Made by a program: the position numbers and the translations under genes | In this document: positions 1 through 8,684 of the stretch, piece by piece | Position numbering within the stretch: the stretch's first letter is position 1 | How the letters are laid out: every line of letters starts with the position of its first letter | The notes under the pieces: model-generated | What the model saw: only the letters and a program-made list of their open reading frames with translations | What the model was told of the DNA's origin: nothing | The model's database searches: none | From: Ascidiaceihabitans sp023955215 | Lineage (GTDB): Bacteria > Pseudomonadota > Alphaproteobacteria > Rhodobacterales > Rhodobacteraceae | Assembly (NCBI GenBank): GCA_943788345.1 | Contig: CALSPX010000008.1 | Location: 61,457 to 125,456, forward strand | Length of the DNA stretch: 64,000 nt | Reading direction: 5' to 3'

Positions 1-1461
1 CGCCCAATGGGCAAAGAAGTTGCTGTTGCAGGCGAAGACTACACAATGGAAAGCGGCAAAGTTGTCATCGCGTCCATCACGTCTTGTACCAACACATCCA
101 ACCCATACGTCATGATCGGCGCGGGCCTTGTGGCACGCAAAGCGGCGGCTTTGGGTCTGGATCGCAAACCTTGGGTTAAGACGTCTTTGGCTCCTGGTTC
201 TCAGGTTGTGTCTGCGTACCTTGAGGCCGCTGGCCTTCAAGAAGACCTAGACAAAATCGGCTTCAACTTGGTTGGCTACGGTTGCACAACATGTATCGGC
301 AACTCTGGCCCGATCCAAAAAGAACTGTCTGACGCAATTGCCGAAGGCGATTTGGTCGCGACATCTGTGTTGTCTGGTAACCGCAACTTTGAAGGCCGTA
401 TTTCACCTGACGTACGCGCCAACTACCTAGCATCCCCACCCCTCGTAGTGGCATATGCTCTGGCGGGTACGCTCGACATCAATCTAGCAACAGACGTGAT
501 TGCAGTCGATAAAGACGGCAACGACGTTTACCTGAAAGATCTTTGGCCAACGACACAAGAAGTTGCAGAACTGGTTGAGCAAACGGTCACCCGTGAAGCG
601 TTCCAAACCAAATATGCTGATGTGTTCAAAGGCGACGAAAAGTGGCAGGCTGTGGAAACAACCGATGCGCTGACCTACGATTGGCCAACCGCATCCACCT
701 ACGTTCAAAACCCGCCTTACTTCCAAGGCATGGGTGCAGAGCCAGGTAAAATCTCGAACATCGACGATGCGAAAGTACTGGCATTGTTGGGTGACATGAT
801 CACAACCGACCACATTTCTCCTGCAGGTTCGTTCAAAGCCGATACACCAGCGGGTCAGTATCTGGTTGATCGTCAAGTGTCTCCACGTGAGTTCAACTCG
901 TACGGTTCACGTCGTGGCAACCACGAAGTCATGATGCGCGGCACATTCGCCAACATTCGCATCAAGAACGAAATGCTGGACGGCGTTGAAGGTGGTTACA
1001 CCAAAGGGCCAGACGGCGCTCAAACGTCAATCTATGACGCAGCCATGGCGCACCAAGCAGCTGGCACTCCGCTGGTGATCTTTGGCGGCGAACAGTACGG
1101 CGCAGGCTCTTCACGTGACTGGGCTGCTAAGGGTACTGCACTGTTGGGTGTTAAGGCTGTCATCTCTGAAAGCTTTGAACGTATCCACCGTTCCAACCTT
1201 GTTGGCATGGGTGTTATCCCGTTTGAGTTCACAAATGGCGTGAGCCGCAAATCCTTGGGTCTGACCGGTGATGAAACCGTGTCGATCTCTGGTTTGGACA
1301 CAATCGAGCCGCTACAAGAGGTACCATGCACCATCACAATGGCGGACGGAACTGTGCACGAGATCGCCCTGAAATGCCGCATCGATACCGCAATCGAGAT
1401 CGAATACATCGAACACGGTGGCGTGCTGCACTACGTTCTGCGCTCCCTCGCAGCTGCGTAA
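1..1461 (+). CDS. acnA: Aconitate hydratase AcnA, C-terminal half (cut by left window edge)
   Basis: Converts citrate to isocitrate in the TCA cycle using a 4Fe-4S cluster. The reading frame is open from the first base, so the ATG at 7 is internal and roughly the first 400-450 residues lie outside the window. Cluster-ligand motifs are visible: SCTNTSNP near residue 28 of the visible part, and GYGCTTCIGNSGP near residue 93 with its CxxC pair. The C-terminal swivel domain is present, with GDMITTDHISPAG, the YGSRRGNHEVMMRGTF stretch and GGEQYGAGSSRDWAAKG. These features match the AcnA/IRP family. The stop is followed within 20 bases by a strong terminator, so the gene ends its transcription unit. 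Confidence 0.96.
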   Translation, partial: RPMGKEVAVAGEDYTMESGKVVIASITSCTNTSNPYVMIGAGLVARKAAALGLDRKPWVKTSLAPGSQVVSAYLEAAGLQEDLDKIGFNLVGYGCTTCIGNSGPIQKELSDAIAEGDLVATSVLSGNRNFEGRISPDVRANYLASPPLVVAYALAGTLDINLATDVIAVDKDGNDVYLKDLWPTTQEVAELVEQTVTREAFQTKYADVFKGDEKWQAVETTDALTYDWPTASTYVQNPPYFQGMGAEPGKISNIDDAKVLALLGDMITTDHISPAGSFKADTPAGQYLVDRQVSPREFNSYGSRRGNHEVMMRGTFANIRIKNEMLDGVEGGYTKGPDGAQTSIYDAAMAHQAAGTPLVIFGGEQYGAGSSRDWAAKGTALLGVKAVISESFERIHRSNLVGMGVIPFEFTNGVSRKSLGLTGDETVSISGLDTIEPLQEVPCTITMADGTVHEIALKCRIDTAIEIEYIEHGGVLHYVLRSLAAA

Positions 1462-1480
1462 AACGATCAAATCAAAAACA

Positions 1481-1511
1481 AAGGCCCCGCATTCAATTGC
1501 GGGGCCTTTTG
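1481..1511 (+). terminator. Rho-independent terminator of acnA
   Basis: A GC-rich stem (AGGCCCCGC paired with GCGGGGCCT, arms 1482-1490 and 1499-1507) with an 8-base loop is followed directly by TTTT. It lies 20 bases after the acnA stop codon. Confidence 0.9.
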
Positions 1512-1512
1512 C

Positions 1513-1547
1513 GTTTCTTCTGTTTTTAAATATCCTCCTCACCGAAG
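1513..1547 (+). repeat. Extragenic repeat, diverged copy, downstream of acnA
   Basis: The sequence running TTTCTTCTGTT...AAATATCC is the inverted partner of the element at 1583-1617. It lies immediately after the acnA terminator and reads in the same direction as acnA. The outer half matches closely. The inner CCGCCGGAGGC half is degenerate. Confidence 0.5.
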
Positions 1548-1582
1548 GTGATACATTAGGCATTGTGCCAAAATAAAAACGT

Positions 1583-1617
1583 GCCTCCGGCGGGGATATT
1601 TAGGAACAGAAGAAACG
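1583..1617 (-). repeat. Extragenic repeat downstream of ccmG
   Basis: On the plus strand this reads GCCTCCGGCGGGGATATTT, then AGGAACAGAAGAAACG. A near-identical copy is at 31648-31680 behind soxD, and a diverged copy lies at 1513-1547. On the coding strand it sits about 30 bases past the ccmG stop. I recall similar strings between genes in other Roseobacter-group genomes, but this cannot be checked here. Confidence 0.6.
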
Positions 1618-1648
1618 GGCGGCAAAATATAGTGCGCCGTTTAGGCGC

Positions 1649-2188
1649 TCAATTGGATTGTGCTTTGGTCAGCTCAGGAAGAAATCGCTGCTCATAATCA
1701 CTGCCAACGAGCGGTCCTGCGAAGCGGAACAGTACTATTCCGTCCTTGTCCAAAATGAACGTCTCTGGCGGTGCGGTAACGCCCCAGTCAATCGCTGTGC
1801 GCCCTTTCTCGTCAAAAGCGACCGCGACAAACGGGTTGCCGTCATTGGTCAGATAGCTACCTGCATCACGTGCGGTGTCTTTGAAGTTCACGCCGATGAT
1901 CGGAATCCCTGCGGCTTGCATCTCTAACAATTTAGGATGCTCGGCACGGCACGGCGGGCACCAGCTGGCCCAGAAATTGACCAATGTAAGTTCACCGCTC
2001 TTCAAGCGTTCAGGCGTGACATTGGGGAACTTACCCAGTGCCTCTTGGGTAATCGCGGGTGCTATTTTGCCAATACGAGTGCTTTCCAGCACGTCTTTAT
2101 CAGCACGAAACATACCTATCGCAGCCATCGCAACGAACCCTGCAAAAATCAATGGCGGTGCGATCATAAGAGGTGAAATTTTACCCAT
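1649..2188 (-). CDS. ccmG: Cytochrome c biogenesis thiol:disulfide protein CcmG/DsbE
   Basis: A membrane-anchored periplasmic thioredoxin-like protein that reduces apocytochrome c before heme attachment. I chose the ATG at 2188 (MGKISPLMIAPP), giving 179 aa. A longer frame to 2233 would run through the upstream ccmD gene. An N-terminal hydrophobic anchor (about residues 6-28) precedes a thioredoxin fold with the WCPPC redox motif near residue 75, inside NFWASWCPPCRAEHP. The cis-Pro region GVTAPPETFI lies further on. It is the last gene of ccmABCDG, and its start overlaps the ccmD stop by 8 bases. Confidence 0.93.
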   Translation of the reverse strand: MGKISPLMIAPPLIFAGFVAMAAIGMFRADKDVLESTRIGKIAPAITQEALGKFPNVTPERLKSGELTLVNFWASWCPPCRAEHPKLLEMQAAGIPIIGVNFKDTARDAGSYLTNDGNPFVAVAFDEKGRTAIDWGVTAPPETFILDKDGIVLFRFAGPLVGSDYEQRFLPELTKAQSN

Positions 2189-2339
2189 TCTGTTCACCAC
2201 GCGCCTCAATCTCTTGCATCTGCTTACGTACACGCCGTCCTTTCAGCACACTCATGACAACCAGTCCGACCAACAAAGCGATAGATACGCCGTAAGCCGA
2301 CAAAACGGCATCGGCGTATTTTCCAAGATCTGGTAACAT
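2181..2339 (-). CDS. ccmD: Heme exporter protein CcmD
   Basis: A 52-residue single-pass membrane protein starting MLPDLGKYADAVLSAYGVS. It has a hydrophobic helix (about residues 17-33), then a basic stretch KGRRVRK and an acidic tail. The length, the helix plus basic tail and the position between ccmC and ccmG all fit CcmD, which helps release holo-CcmE from the CcmABC complex. The start overlaps the ccmC stop (TGATG) and the stop overlaps the ccmG start by 8 bases. The gene is short enough to be missed by simple ORF cut-offs. Confidence 0.9.
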   Translation of the reverse strand: MLPDLGKYADAVLSAYGVSIALLVGLVVMSVLKGRRVRKQMQEIEARGEQNG

Positions 2340-3070
2340 CAGTTGCGTCCCTCCCGTGCCAGCAGCGCCTTGGTGCGGCGTACTCGTATTTCAGTGCCGG
2401 TGCGGTACAATGTCAGTGCAAGGAACAACAATCCAAAGCCAACCATTGAGATCAGCAACGGAACAAAGAACACATCCGCGACGCTGCGCTCACCTGTAGC
2501 AACAGGGATCGAGGTCCCTTGATGCAGCCCTTGGTTCCAAAAATTCACCGCGTAACGTGATAGAACTGCAAAGACCGAGCCCACCATGCATAGCACTGCG
2601 GTCAAGTCCGCTGCTGTGTCGGAATCCTCAATCGCTTCCCAAAGCGCGATGTAACCTAAATAGAACAGGAACAGGATGAGGAACGAAGTAAGCCGCGGGT
2701 CCCAAACCCACCATGTGCCCCACATCGGTTGCCCCCAGATTGCCCCCGTGATCAGCGCGATTAACGTCATAACCACGCCAACAGGCGCAGCGGCCTTGGC
2801 CGCCAATGCACTGACGTGGTGTCGCCGGATCAGCCAGATCAGTGAGGCCACCAACATCATGAACCATGCGTTGATCGCCATCAAAGCCGCAGGCACGTGG
2901 ATATAAATGATCTTAACAGTCGACCCTTGGCGTATGTCATCAGGGGTAAAGAAGAACCCCCAGACCAGCCCTACAACTGTCGAAGAAATAGCCAAAACCC
3001 ACAGCGTCGGGAGCACCCGTTCGCTGAGGCGTAAAAACTTGACCGGATTTGCGTATTCCCAAAGTGACAT
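2339..3070 (-). CDS. ccmC: Heme ABC transporter permease CcmC
   Basis: An integral membrane heme-handling protein that transfers heme to CcmE. At 243 aa it has about six transmembrane segments. The tryptophan-rich WWD-type motif WGQPMWGTWWVWDPRLTS is near residues 112-129, and conserved histidines in the loops serve as heme ligands (YIHVPAA near residue 56). Family length is normal. It sits between ccmB and ccmD, and its stop overlaps the ccmD start. Confidence 0.95.
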   Translation of the reverse strand: MSLWEYANPVKFLRLSERVLPTLWVLAISSTVVGLVWGFFFTPDDIRQGSTVKIIYIHVPAALMAINAWFMMLVASLIWLIRRHHVSALAAKAAAPVGVVMTLIALITGAIWGQPMWGTWWVWDPRLTSFLILFLFYLGYIALWEAIEDSDTAADLTAVLCMVGSVFAVLSRYAVNFWNQGLHQGTSIPVATGERSVADVFFVPLLISMVGFGLLFLALTLYRTGTEIRVRRTKALLAREGRN

Positions 3071-3132
3071 GTGGTTTACCTAGTTCTTTCGATTGTCTGG
3101 CTCAATGCGGTTTGTCTGTTGTTTCAAAGCGA

Positions 3133-3789
3133 TCACCGCAAGTTCACTTTAAGGACTGCAGCGCTGGCGAATGGCATCAACGCGATCGTTGCGGCACTTA
3201 TTCCTGCCAACAACAACATCGGTGTGCTGACGTCTGCCCCTGCGGCCCCGCGCCGTGCGGCTTCTGCCCCGAAAATAAGCGTTGGCACATAAAGCGGTAG
3301 AACCAGCAAGGACAACAATAGCCCACCCCGTTTGATACCAACGGTCAGCGCAGCACCAAACGTACCGATAACGGACAAAGCGGGCGTGCCCAGCAGTAGC
3401 GATAACACAAGCCAGCCATAGCCCTGCGTTGGCAGGTTCATCAACACACCTAATACAGGGGCTGCAATGACCAACGGCAGGCCCGTTGTGATCCAGTGTG
3501 CCAGCGCTTTTACACTTAGGGCTGCTTCGAGTGGCAATGGCGCTGTCGCCAGCAGGTCGAGTGTTCCGTCTTCAAAGTCGAGCGCCAACAATCGATCGAG
3601 TGACAGCAAGCAAGCCAACAGCGCGCCAATCCACAAAACTCCTGGTGCGATTATAGACAGTAATCCGGTATCTGCGCCCACCGCAAAGGGCACCATCACA
3701 ATAACGATCAAGAAAAACGCAAGCCCAAGGCCAAAGCCGCCCCCTGCCCGTACCGCAAGCCGAATATCACGGATCAACAACGCCTTCAT
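3133..3789 (-). CDS. ccmB: Heme exporter protein CcmB
   Basis: The permease partner of CcmA in the CcmABCD complex that releases holo-CcmE. It has 218 aa and about six hydrophobic segments. The family stretches LLALDFEDGTLDLLATAPLP (about residues 67-86) and GGLLLSLLVLPLYVPTLIFG are clear. Its start codon would overlap the stop of an unshifted ccmA (ATGA at 3786-3789), which supports translational coupling in the ancestral arrangement. Confidence 0.94.
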   Translation of the reverse strand: MKALLIRDIRLAVRAGGGFGLGLAFFLIVIVMVPFAVGADTGLLSIIAPGVLWIGALLACLLSLDRLLALDFEDGTLDLLATAPLPLEAALSVKALAHWITTGLPLVIAAPVLGVLMNLPTQGYGWLVLSLLLGTPALSVIGTFGAALTVGIKRGGLLLSLLVLPLYVPTLIFGAEAARRGAAGADVSTPMLLLAGISAATIALMPFASAAVLKVNLR

Positions 3790-3867
3790 AAGAACGCCTC
3801 GTCGCTGGAACCCATTGCCACGTCATTACGTGCAATGAAGGGTGTCACATCCAGCACGCTCGCCTGT

Positions 3868-4407
3868 TCAATCTCCAAGGTCAATGTGAGTGGCTATCAA
3901 AGCCATTCCCCCACTTTTCAAATGGGCCTCAACAGCCGCCGCAAACATCGCAACCGAAGCGGTGTCCAATGACACCGTTGGCTCATCCAGAACCCAGATG
4001 GGCCGTCCTGTCACCAGCAACCGCGCTAAGCCAAGGCGGCGTTTTTGCCCCGCCGACAGTGTGCCCGCCAAACGATCCGATAGGTTTTCCAGTTCAAAAG
4101 CCTTCAAAGCATTGGAAATGTCGGACTGGCCAAAGACCTCAGCCCAGAACGTCAGGTTCTCAGTCACGCTTAGCATCGCTTTTAACCCATCAGAATGAGC
4201 CGCATATGCGATCTGGTCCTGTGCACCAGACACTGTTCCATTCAGTGACGGTTGCAGCCCTGCAATGGTACGCAGCAGCGTGGTTTTTCCCACACCGTTT
4301 GGACCGCGCAAAATCAGCGCCTGACCCGTTTCCAACATGAATGAAACATCTGCCAGAACAGGCAGACCACCACGTGCAATTGTAAGGTTTGTTACGGCTA
4401 ATGTCAT
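3868..4407 (-). CDS. ccmA: Heme ABC exporter ATP-binding protein CcmA, C-terminally truncated by a frameshift
   Basis: ATPase of the cytochrome c maturation ABC complex. The nucleotide-binding core is complete: Walker A GPNGVGKTT (residues 35-43), signature LSAGQKRR (117-124), Walker B WVLDEP (138-143) and H-loop ATH (172-174). The frame stops at residue 179, after THIDLGD. A second frame continues with LEIEQASVLDVTPFIARNDV and on to DEAFL, with its stop at 3786-3788 overlapping the ccmB start. That continuation looks like a normal CcmA C-terminus, so about 30 residues are lost to a frameshift near 3870-3880. The gene may be a real mutant, a pseudogene or a sequence error. Confidence 0.85.
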   Translation of the reverse strand: MTLAVTNLTIARGGLPVLADVSFMLETGQALILRGPNGVGKTTLLRTIAGLQPSLNGTVSGAQDQIAYAAHSDGLKAMLSVTENLTFWAEVFGQSDISNALKAFELENLSDRLAGTLSAGQKRRLGLARLLVTGRPIWVLDEPTVSLDTASVAMFAAAVEAHLKSGGMALIATHIDLGD

Positions 4408-4450
4408 GAAATTAGGGTTACCCTATTCACCGCCCACATCAAGTCACTAA

Positions 4451-4804
4451 TCAGACAGGGATCATGGCCAACGCAATGCGCCGCCCTTCGCTGAGCAAGA
4501 CATTATAGGTCCGCGCAGCAGCAGGTGTCGCCATGGCTTCGACGCCTATACCCACATCTTCGAGCTTTGTACGAAGGTCGGCGGGGATGTGCGACACCTC
4601 TTCACCTGTTCCCATGAATAGGACGTCGATTGATCCAGCCAAGTCCAGCAAAGGCGTGGTATCCTCGTATCCGCCCCATTCGGACGTGCCCTTTGCGCCG
4701 GTCAACACGCCGCCATAGGTCACCTCACCGCCAATGCGGAAAAAACCGGGGCCATATCCCTCAATGGGTCTGGCATCATTGTAGCTAATTTCGTTCAGGC
4801 GCAT
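4451..4804 (-). CDS. Mth938-like domain (DUF498/NDUFAF3-related) protein
   Basis: A small single-domain protein of 117 aa from the ATG at 4804 (MRLNEISYNDA). The longer frame to 4849 overlaps the upstream permease and is unlikely. Family features include the GYGPGFFRIGGEVTYGGVL stretch near residues 17-35 and FMGTGEEVSHIPADLR. The fold is known from Mth938 and mitochondrial NDUFAF3, a complex I assembly factor. The bacterial role is not settled. It starts 1 base after the TauE-like gene stop. Its position between secF and the ccm genes is a layout I recall from related bacteria. Confidence 0.85.
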   Translation of the reverse strand: MRLNEISYNDARPIEGYGPGFFRIGGEVTYGGVLTGAKGTSEWGGYEDTTPLLDLAGSIDVLFMGTGEEVSHIPADLRTKLEDVGIGVEAMATPAAARTYNVLLSEGRRIALAMIPV

Positions 4805-4805
4805 A

Positions 4806-5561
4806 TCATCCGTTCCAAATAGGGAGGCCCATAATGGCCGAGGCTGCAATCACCATATAGGCGACTGCCTTATAGATGCCAGCCTTGTCAGGGTTGAAAA
4901 TTGCCGCACCTATCAAATTACCGATCCCATTGGGCACCGCCATCATAAGGCCAATGACCAAAGGTGTGATGTACAATTCGCCCCGAATACCAACCACAGA
5001 GATAATTAAAATGTCCGTGAAAAACAGAAAAAGCATCATGTTTGCGCGCACGACACGCACGGGCAATGTGCTGGCCATATAGAACAAAATAACAGGCGGT
5101 CCTGGCACACCGCCCAAGCCACCGGAAAAGCCTGAAAGGGCTCCAACAGCCGCCACAAGGGGCGGATACATTTTGCCGCTGTAACGCAGGCCAAAAACCA
5201 GACAGACCAGTAAAACGAGAGAGATTGAGGATACGAGGTAGCGGTATGTTTCGGGTGAGATCGTAGACAACAGTGCCAATCCAACAGGCAAAAGACATAG
5301 TGATCCGCCCAACAACAACAGCAAATCGCGGCGTTGTGCGTCTTTGAAAGCGGGCTTAATTAAAGGGATAGGTCCAACCAAATCCATCGCCATCAACGTC
5401 AGTATTGCCCAAAGCGGCGGTACGACTTGGGCCGCAAAGGGCAGATAGATCATCGCAGTTCCAAAGCCCGAAAAGCCCCGAACGACACCAGCCAACATAG
5501 CGCCGAAAACCAAGAACCAAAGGCCCTCGATCTGGATCGCAGCGAGGAAAGCCTCGCCCAC
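4806..5561 (-). CDS. TauE/SafE-family membrane transporter
   Basis: A 251-aa polytopic membrane protein with about eight hydrophobic segments. The family-type GVVRGFSGFGTAMIYLP motif is near residues 25-41 and a second-half repeat GALSGFSGGLGGVPGPPVI near 139-157. TauE/SafE proteins export sulfite or organosulfur anions, but the substrate here cannot be told. The start is GTG at 5561, 2 bases after the secF stop, so it is translationally coupled to secF. A second member lies at 35532-36353. Confidence 0.88.
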   Translation of the reverse strand: MGEAFLAAIQIEGLWFLVFGAMLAGVVRGFSGFGTAMIYLPFAAQVVPPLWAILTLMAMDLVGPIPLIKPAFKDAQRRDLLLLLGGSLCLLPVGLALLSTISPETYRYLVSSISLVLLVCLVFGLRYSGKMYPPLVAAVGALSGFSGGLGGVPGPPVILFYMASTLPVRVVRANMMLFLFFTDILIISVVGIRGELYITPLVIGLMMAVPNGIGNLIGAAIFNPDKAGIYKAVAYMVIAASAIMGLPIWNG

Positions 5562-5563
5562 CC

Positions 5564-6532
5564 TTAGGCGTCAATATTTGCGTATTGGCCGCCAGCTTTT
5601 GGATCTGTTTTGGACCAGTCACGTTTGACGCCCAAGTAAAGCAGGATTGTGGAGGCTACGAAGACAGAAGAATACGTACCGACAATCACACCCCAGATCA
5701 TTGCAAAGACGAAGCCACGGATCACGTCGCCACCCAAAACAAACAAGGCGGTCAATGCCAACAATGTCGTGACAGATGTCATCACTGTACGGCTTAGGGT
5801 CTCGTTGATTGAGATGTTAAGCACTTCGGCCAATGGCTTTTTCTTATATTTACGCAGGTTCTCACGCACGCGGTCAAACACAACCACAGTATCGTTCAAC
5901 GAATAACCAACGATGGTCAGCAACGCCGCAATAATTGCGAGGTCAAATTTGATTTGAAGTTCGGAGAAAACACCAATGGTCAGGACAACATCGTGCACCA
6001 AGGCCGCAACAGCGCCCAAAGCGAACTGCCATTCAAAGCGCAGCCAAATATAGATCAACACCGCACCAATCGCGAGAACAACAGCCAAGGCCGCCGTCTT
6101 GATCAATTCGCCCGATACTTTTGGACCAACAGATTCAACAGATGGGAATTTCATATCCGGATCGATGGAATGTAGTGCAGTTTCCAAGACGCCAATCGTA
6201 TCAACAGTCACCGCTTCTTGACCGTCTTGGGCCTGAATACGGATCATTGCCACGTTCTGGTCATCGCGGAAATTCGGATCGAACACTTCGGAAATAGACA
6301 CATCGCCCAGTTCAAGGCCCTCAAGCGCATCACGGTAAGCTGCAATATCAACCGGCTGTGTGCTTTCGGTACGGATGGTTGTACCACCTCGGAAATCGAT
6401 ACCAAAGTTCAGACCCTGATACAGGTAAGAGCCAAAACCGATCATCATCATCAACAATGATATACCAAGCCAAAGCTTCCAACGTCCAAAGAAGTCGAAG
6501 TTCGTGTTCTCTTTTACTAACTTGAGACGCAT
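5564..6532 (-). CDS. secF: Protein translocase subunit SecF
   Basis: An RND-like membrane protein that works with SecD and YajC to pull preproteins through SecYEG using the proton gradient. The 322-aa length is typical. It has an N-terminal transmembrane segment, a periplasmic domain starting GIDFRGGTTIRTES near residue 47, and five further helices with GYSLNDTVVVFDRVRENLR near 208-226. It starts 3 bases after the secD stop. Confidence 0.97.
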   Translation of the reverse strand: MRLKLVKENTNFDFFGRWKLWLGISLLMMMIGFGSYLYQGLNFGIDFRGGTTIRTESTQPVDIAAYRDALEGLELGDVSISEVFDPNFRDDQNVAMIRIQAQDGQEAVTVDTIGVLETALHSIDPDMKFPSVESVGPKVSGELIKTAALAVVLAIGAVLIYIWLRFEWQFALGAVAALVHDVVLTIGVFSELQIKFDLAIIAALLTIVGYSLNDTVVVFDRVRENLRKYKKKPLAEVLNISINETLSRTVMTSVTTLLALTALFVLGGDVIRGFVFAMIWGVIVGTYSSVFVASTILLYLGVKRDWSKTDPKAGGQYANIDA

Positions 6533-6535
6533 GGG

Positions 6536-8197
6536 TTAGACCTCAATCGTTTTGGGACGGCGGCGTTCAAACCAGATGACTACCATCAGACGTGTGACAA
6601 AGATGGCCGTAAAGACCGACGTGATAATGCCAAGACCCAAGGTGATGGCAAAGCCGCGCACAGGACCAGAGCCCATGACGAACAAGATCACAGCTGTGAT
6701 AAACGTAGTGACGTTAGCATCCAAAATCGCTGACAGCGCTTTTTCATAGCCCAGCTCAATCGCGCGTGCTGGTCCCTTTGAGGTCTTCAGCTCTTCGCGG
6801 ATCCGCTCGAATACCAGAACATTCGCATCAACCGCCATACCAACGGTGAGAACGATACCCGCGATCCCCGGCAACGTCAGCGTCGCACCAACAAGACTAA
6901 GAAGGCCAAAGATCAAACCAACGTTGATGATCAACGCAATATTAGCGAACACGCCAAACAGGCCATAGCTGAGGAACATAAACACCAGCACAGCAACAAA
7001 CGCGACCATGGTCGCAACCTTACCAGCATCAATGCTGTCTTGGCCCAACTCTGGACCAACTGTGCGTTCCTCAAGGAATGTCAGTTTGGCTGGCAAAGCG
7101 CCTGCGCGCAAAAGAACGGCCAAGTTAGTGGTTTCTTCAACGCTGAAGCGGCCTGTGATGATACCTGACCCACCCGCAATGTGGGATTGGATCACAGGGG
7201 CACTGACCACTTCGTTATCAAGAACGATAGCAAACGGGCTGCCGATGTTGTCGGCGGTGTAGTTGCCAAAGCGACGTGCACCAGCGGTGTTGAAACGGAA
7301 TGAAACCGCTGCACCGCCGTTTTGATCAAAGGACGGTTGCGCATCCACCAGATCGTCACCCGCCACAACAGGCGCGTTCTCGATCACATAGAATTGGCCT
7401 GGCTCGTCAATGGATGGAATGACCGAGTTGCCAGCACCGGCAATCGCATTGCCATCGTTGGTGCGGTTCACAACTGGGTTGAATGTCAAACGGGCGGTTG
7501 TCCCGATGATCGCCTTAAGTTCGGCCGCAGAGCCAATACCCGGCACTTGGATCAGGATCCGGTCCGTACCTTGGCGTTGGATCGTAGGTTCGCGTGTGCC
7601 AACCTCATCGATACGACGGCGTACAATTTCCAACGACTGCTGCATTGTACGCTCATCTGTCGCCAGCTTTTCAGCCTCGGACAATGTCACCACAATCACG
7701 TCGTCCACTGCACTGACCGCAATGTCGAACGCGCCGATACCTGTCAAAGACTGAACCGGACGGGCCAATGCACGTACAGTTTCAAGGGCCAGCTGCATGC
7801 CAGCCACATCACCGATACGCACACGCAATTCATCCACAGGGGACGGTTGCTTGCGAATGGTACCAACAGTGGAACGCAGTGGGCGTAACGCATCACGCAC
7901 CTCTGGCCATGTGGCTTCCATGCGGGCCTGATAGACGTCAGCCACCTGCACTTCGGCCAACAAATGGGCACCGCCGCGCAGATCAAGGCCAAGGTTCACC
8001 AAGGATGATGGCAAATAGCTAGGCCACTGCGCCGCCATCTCTTGGTTCTCAGGGGTATCAGCCCCCAATTCAATCGCGGCAACCGCGTCATTGTGTTGCT
8101 CGACGCGGGTGTAAAACCCGTTCGGGACGGCCAAGAGCAGACCAACCAGACAGGTGATCCAGATCAGGACCCGTTTCCACGATTCAAATTGCAGCAT
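6536..8197 (-). CDS. secD: Protein translocase subunit SecD
   Basis: The partner of SecF in post-translocation pulling of exported proteins. At 553 aa it has a first transmembrane helix, then the LGLDLRGGAHLLAEV motif near residue 69. The large periplasmic domain includes VRRRIDEVGTREPTIQRQG. Six-helix core motifs follow, including AVDANVLVFERIREE. It lies 35 bases after yajC and directly before secF, the conserved yajC-secD-secF order. Confidence 0.97.
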   Translation of the reverse strand: MLQFESWKRVLIWITCLVGLLLAVPNGFYTRVEQHNDAVAAIELGADTPENQEMAAQWPSYLPSSLVNLGLDLRGGAHLLAEVQVADVYQARMEATWPEVRDALRPLRSTVGTIRKQPSPVDELRVRIGDVAGMQLALETVRALARPVQSLTGIGAFDIAVSAVDDVIVVTLSEAEKLATDERTMQQSLEIVRRRIDEVGTREPTIQRQGTDRILIQVPGIGSAAELKAIIGTTARLTFNPVVNRTNDGNAIAGAGNSVIPSIDEPGQFYVIENAPVVAGDDLVDAQPSFDQNGGAAVSFRFNTAGARRFGNYTADNIGSPFAIVLDNEVVSAPVIQSHIAGGSGIITGRFSVEETTNLAVLLRAGALPAKLTFLEERTVGPELGQDSIDAGKVATMVAFVAVLVFMFLSYGLFGVFANIALIINVGLIFGLLSLVGATLTLPGIAGIVLTVGMAVDANVLVFERIREELKTSKGPARAIELGYEKALSAILDANVTTFITAVILFVMGSGPVRGFAITLGLGIITSVFTAIFVTRLMVVIWFERRRPKTIEV

Positions 8198-8232
8198 TGG
8201 GCTGACCTTTTAGATATTTAACAGACGCGAAT

Positions 8233-8511
8233 TTACTTCGCAGGTTCGGTCTTGGAAACGACCTGAGCGATGGTGGATTGCACCATGCGCACTTTAACGC
8301 CGTCAGCGATTTCAACTTCGACTTCGCCTTCGTCATGCACTTTAACAACCTTGCCGAACATACCGCCAGCAGTCACAACTTTGTCGCCACGACGCATGCC
8401 GTTCACCATTGCCTGATGTTCTTTCATCTTCTTTTGCTGAGGGCGGATCAGCAAGAAATACATGATGCCGAAAATGAGCAAAAGTGGGATAAATTGGCCG
8501 AATTGTTCCAT
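8233..8511 (-). CDS. yajC: Sec translocase accessory protein YajC
   Basis: A 92-aa single-pass membrane protein and member of the SecDF-YajC complex. It has an N-terminal hydrophobic helix (PLLLIFGIMYFLLIRPQQKK, about residues 9-28) followed by a small basic and acidic cytoplasmic domain with GDKVVTAGG. It is the first gene of the long minus-strand unit running into the ccm genes. The 173 bases upstream must hold its promoter, divergent from the gene at 8685. Confidence 0.96.
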   Translation of the reverse strand: MEQFGQFIPLLLIFGIMYFLLIRPQQKKMKEHQAMVNGMRRGDKVVTAGGMFGKVVKVHDEGEVEVEIADGVKVRMVQSTIAQVVSKTEPAK

Positions 8512-8684
8512 GGTAGCGTCCTTGTCAAAGCTTTGATCGCATATCGCGAATTTGGCCAGAACCTATGGAGTGTTGTGGGGCTTTGCAAGGTGGAGACGAG
8601 GGGTATTTTGCGACAACACAAATTGGGGTTGGCGAGAGGAGAATTGCACGGCATGGTGGTGGGGGATTTGAAAGAGACCATTAA

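Noticed and set aside
7322..7888. A 188-residue plus-strand frame opposite secD
   Set aside because: His- and Arg-rich antisense shadow of a conserved gene.
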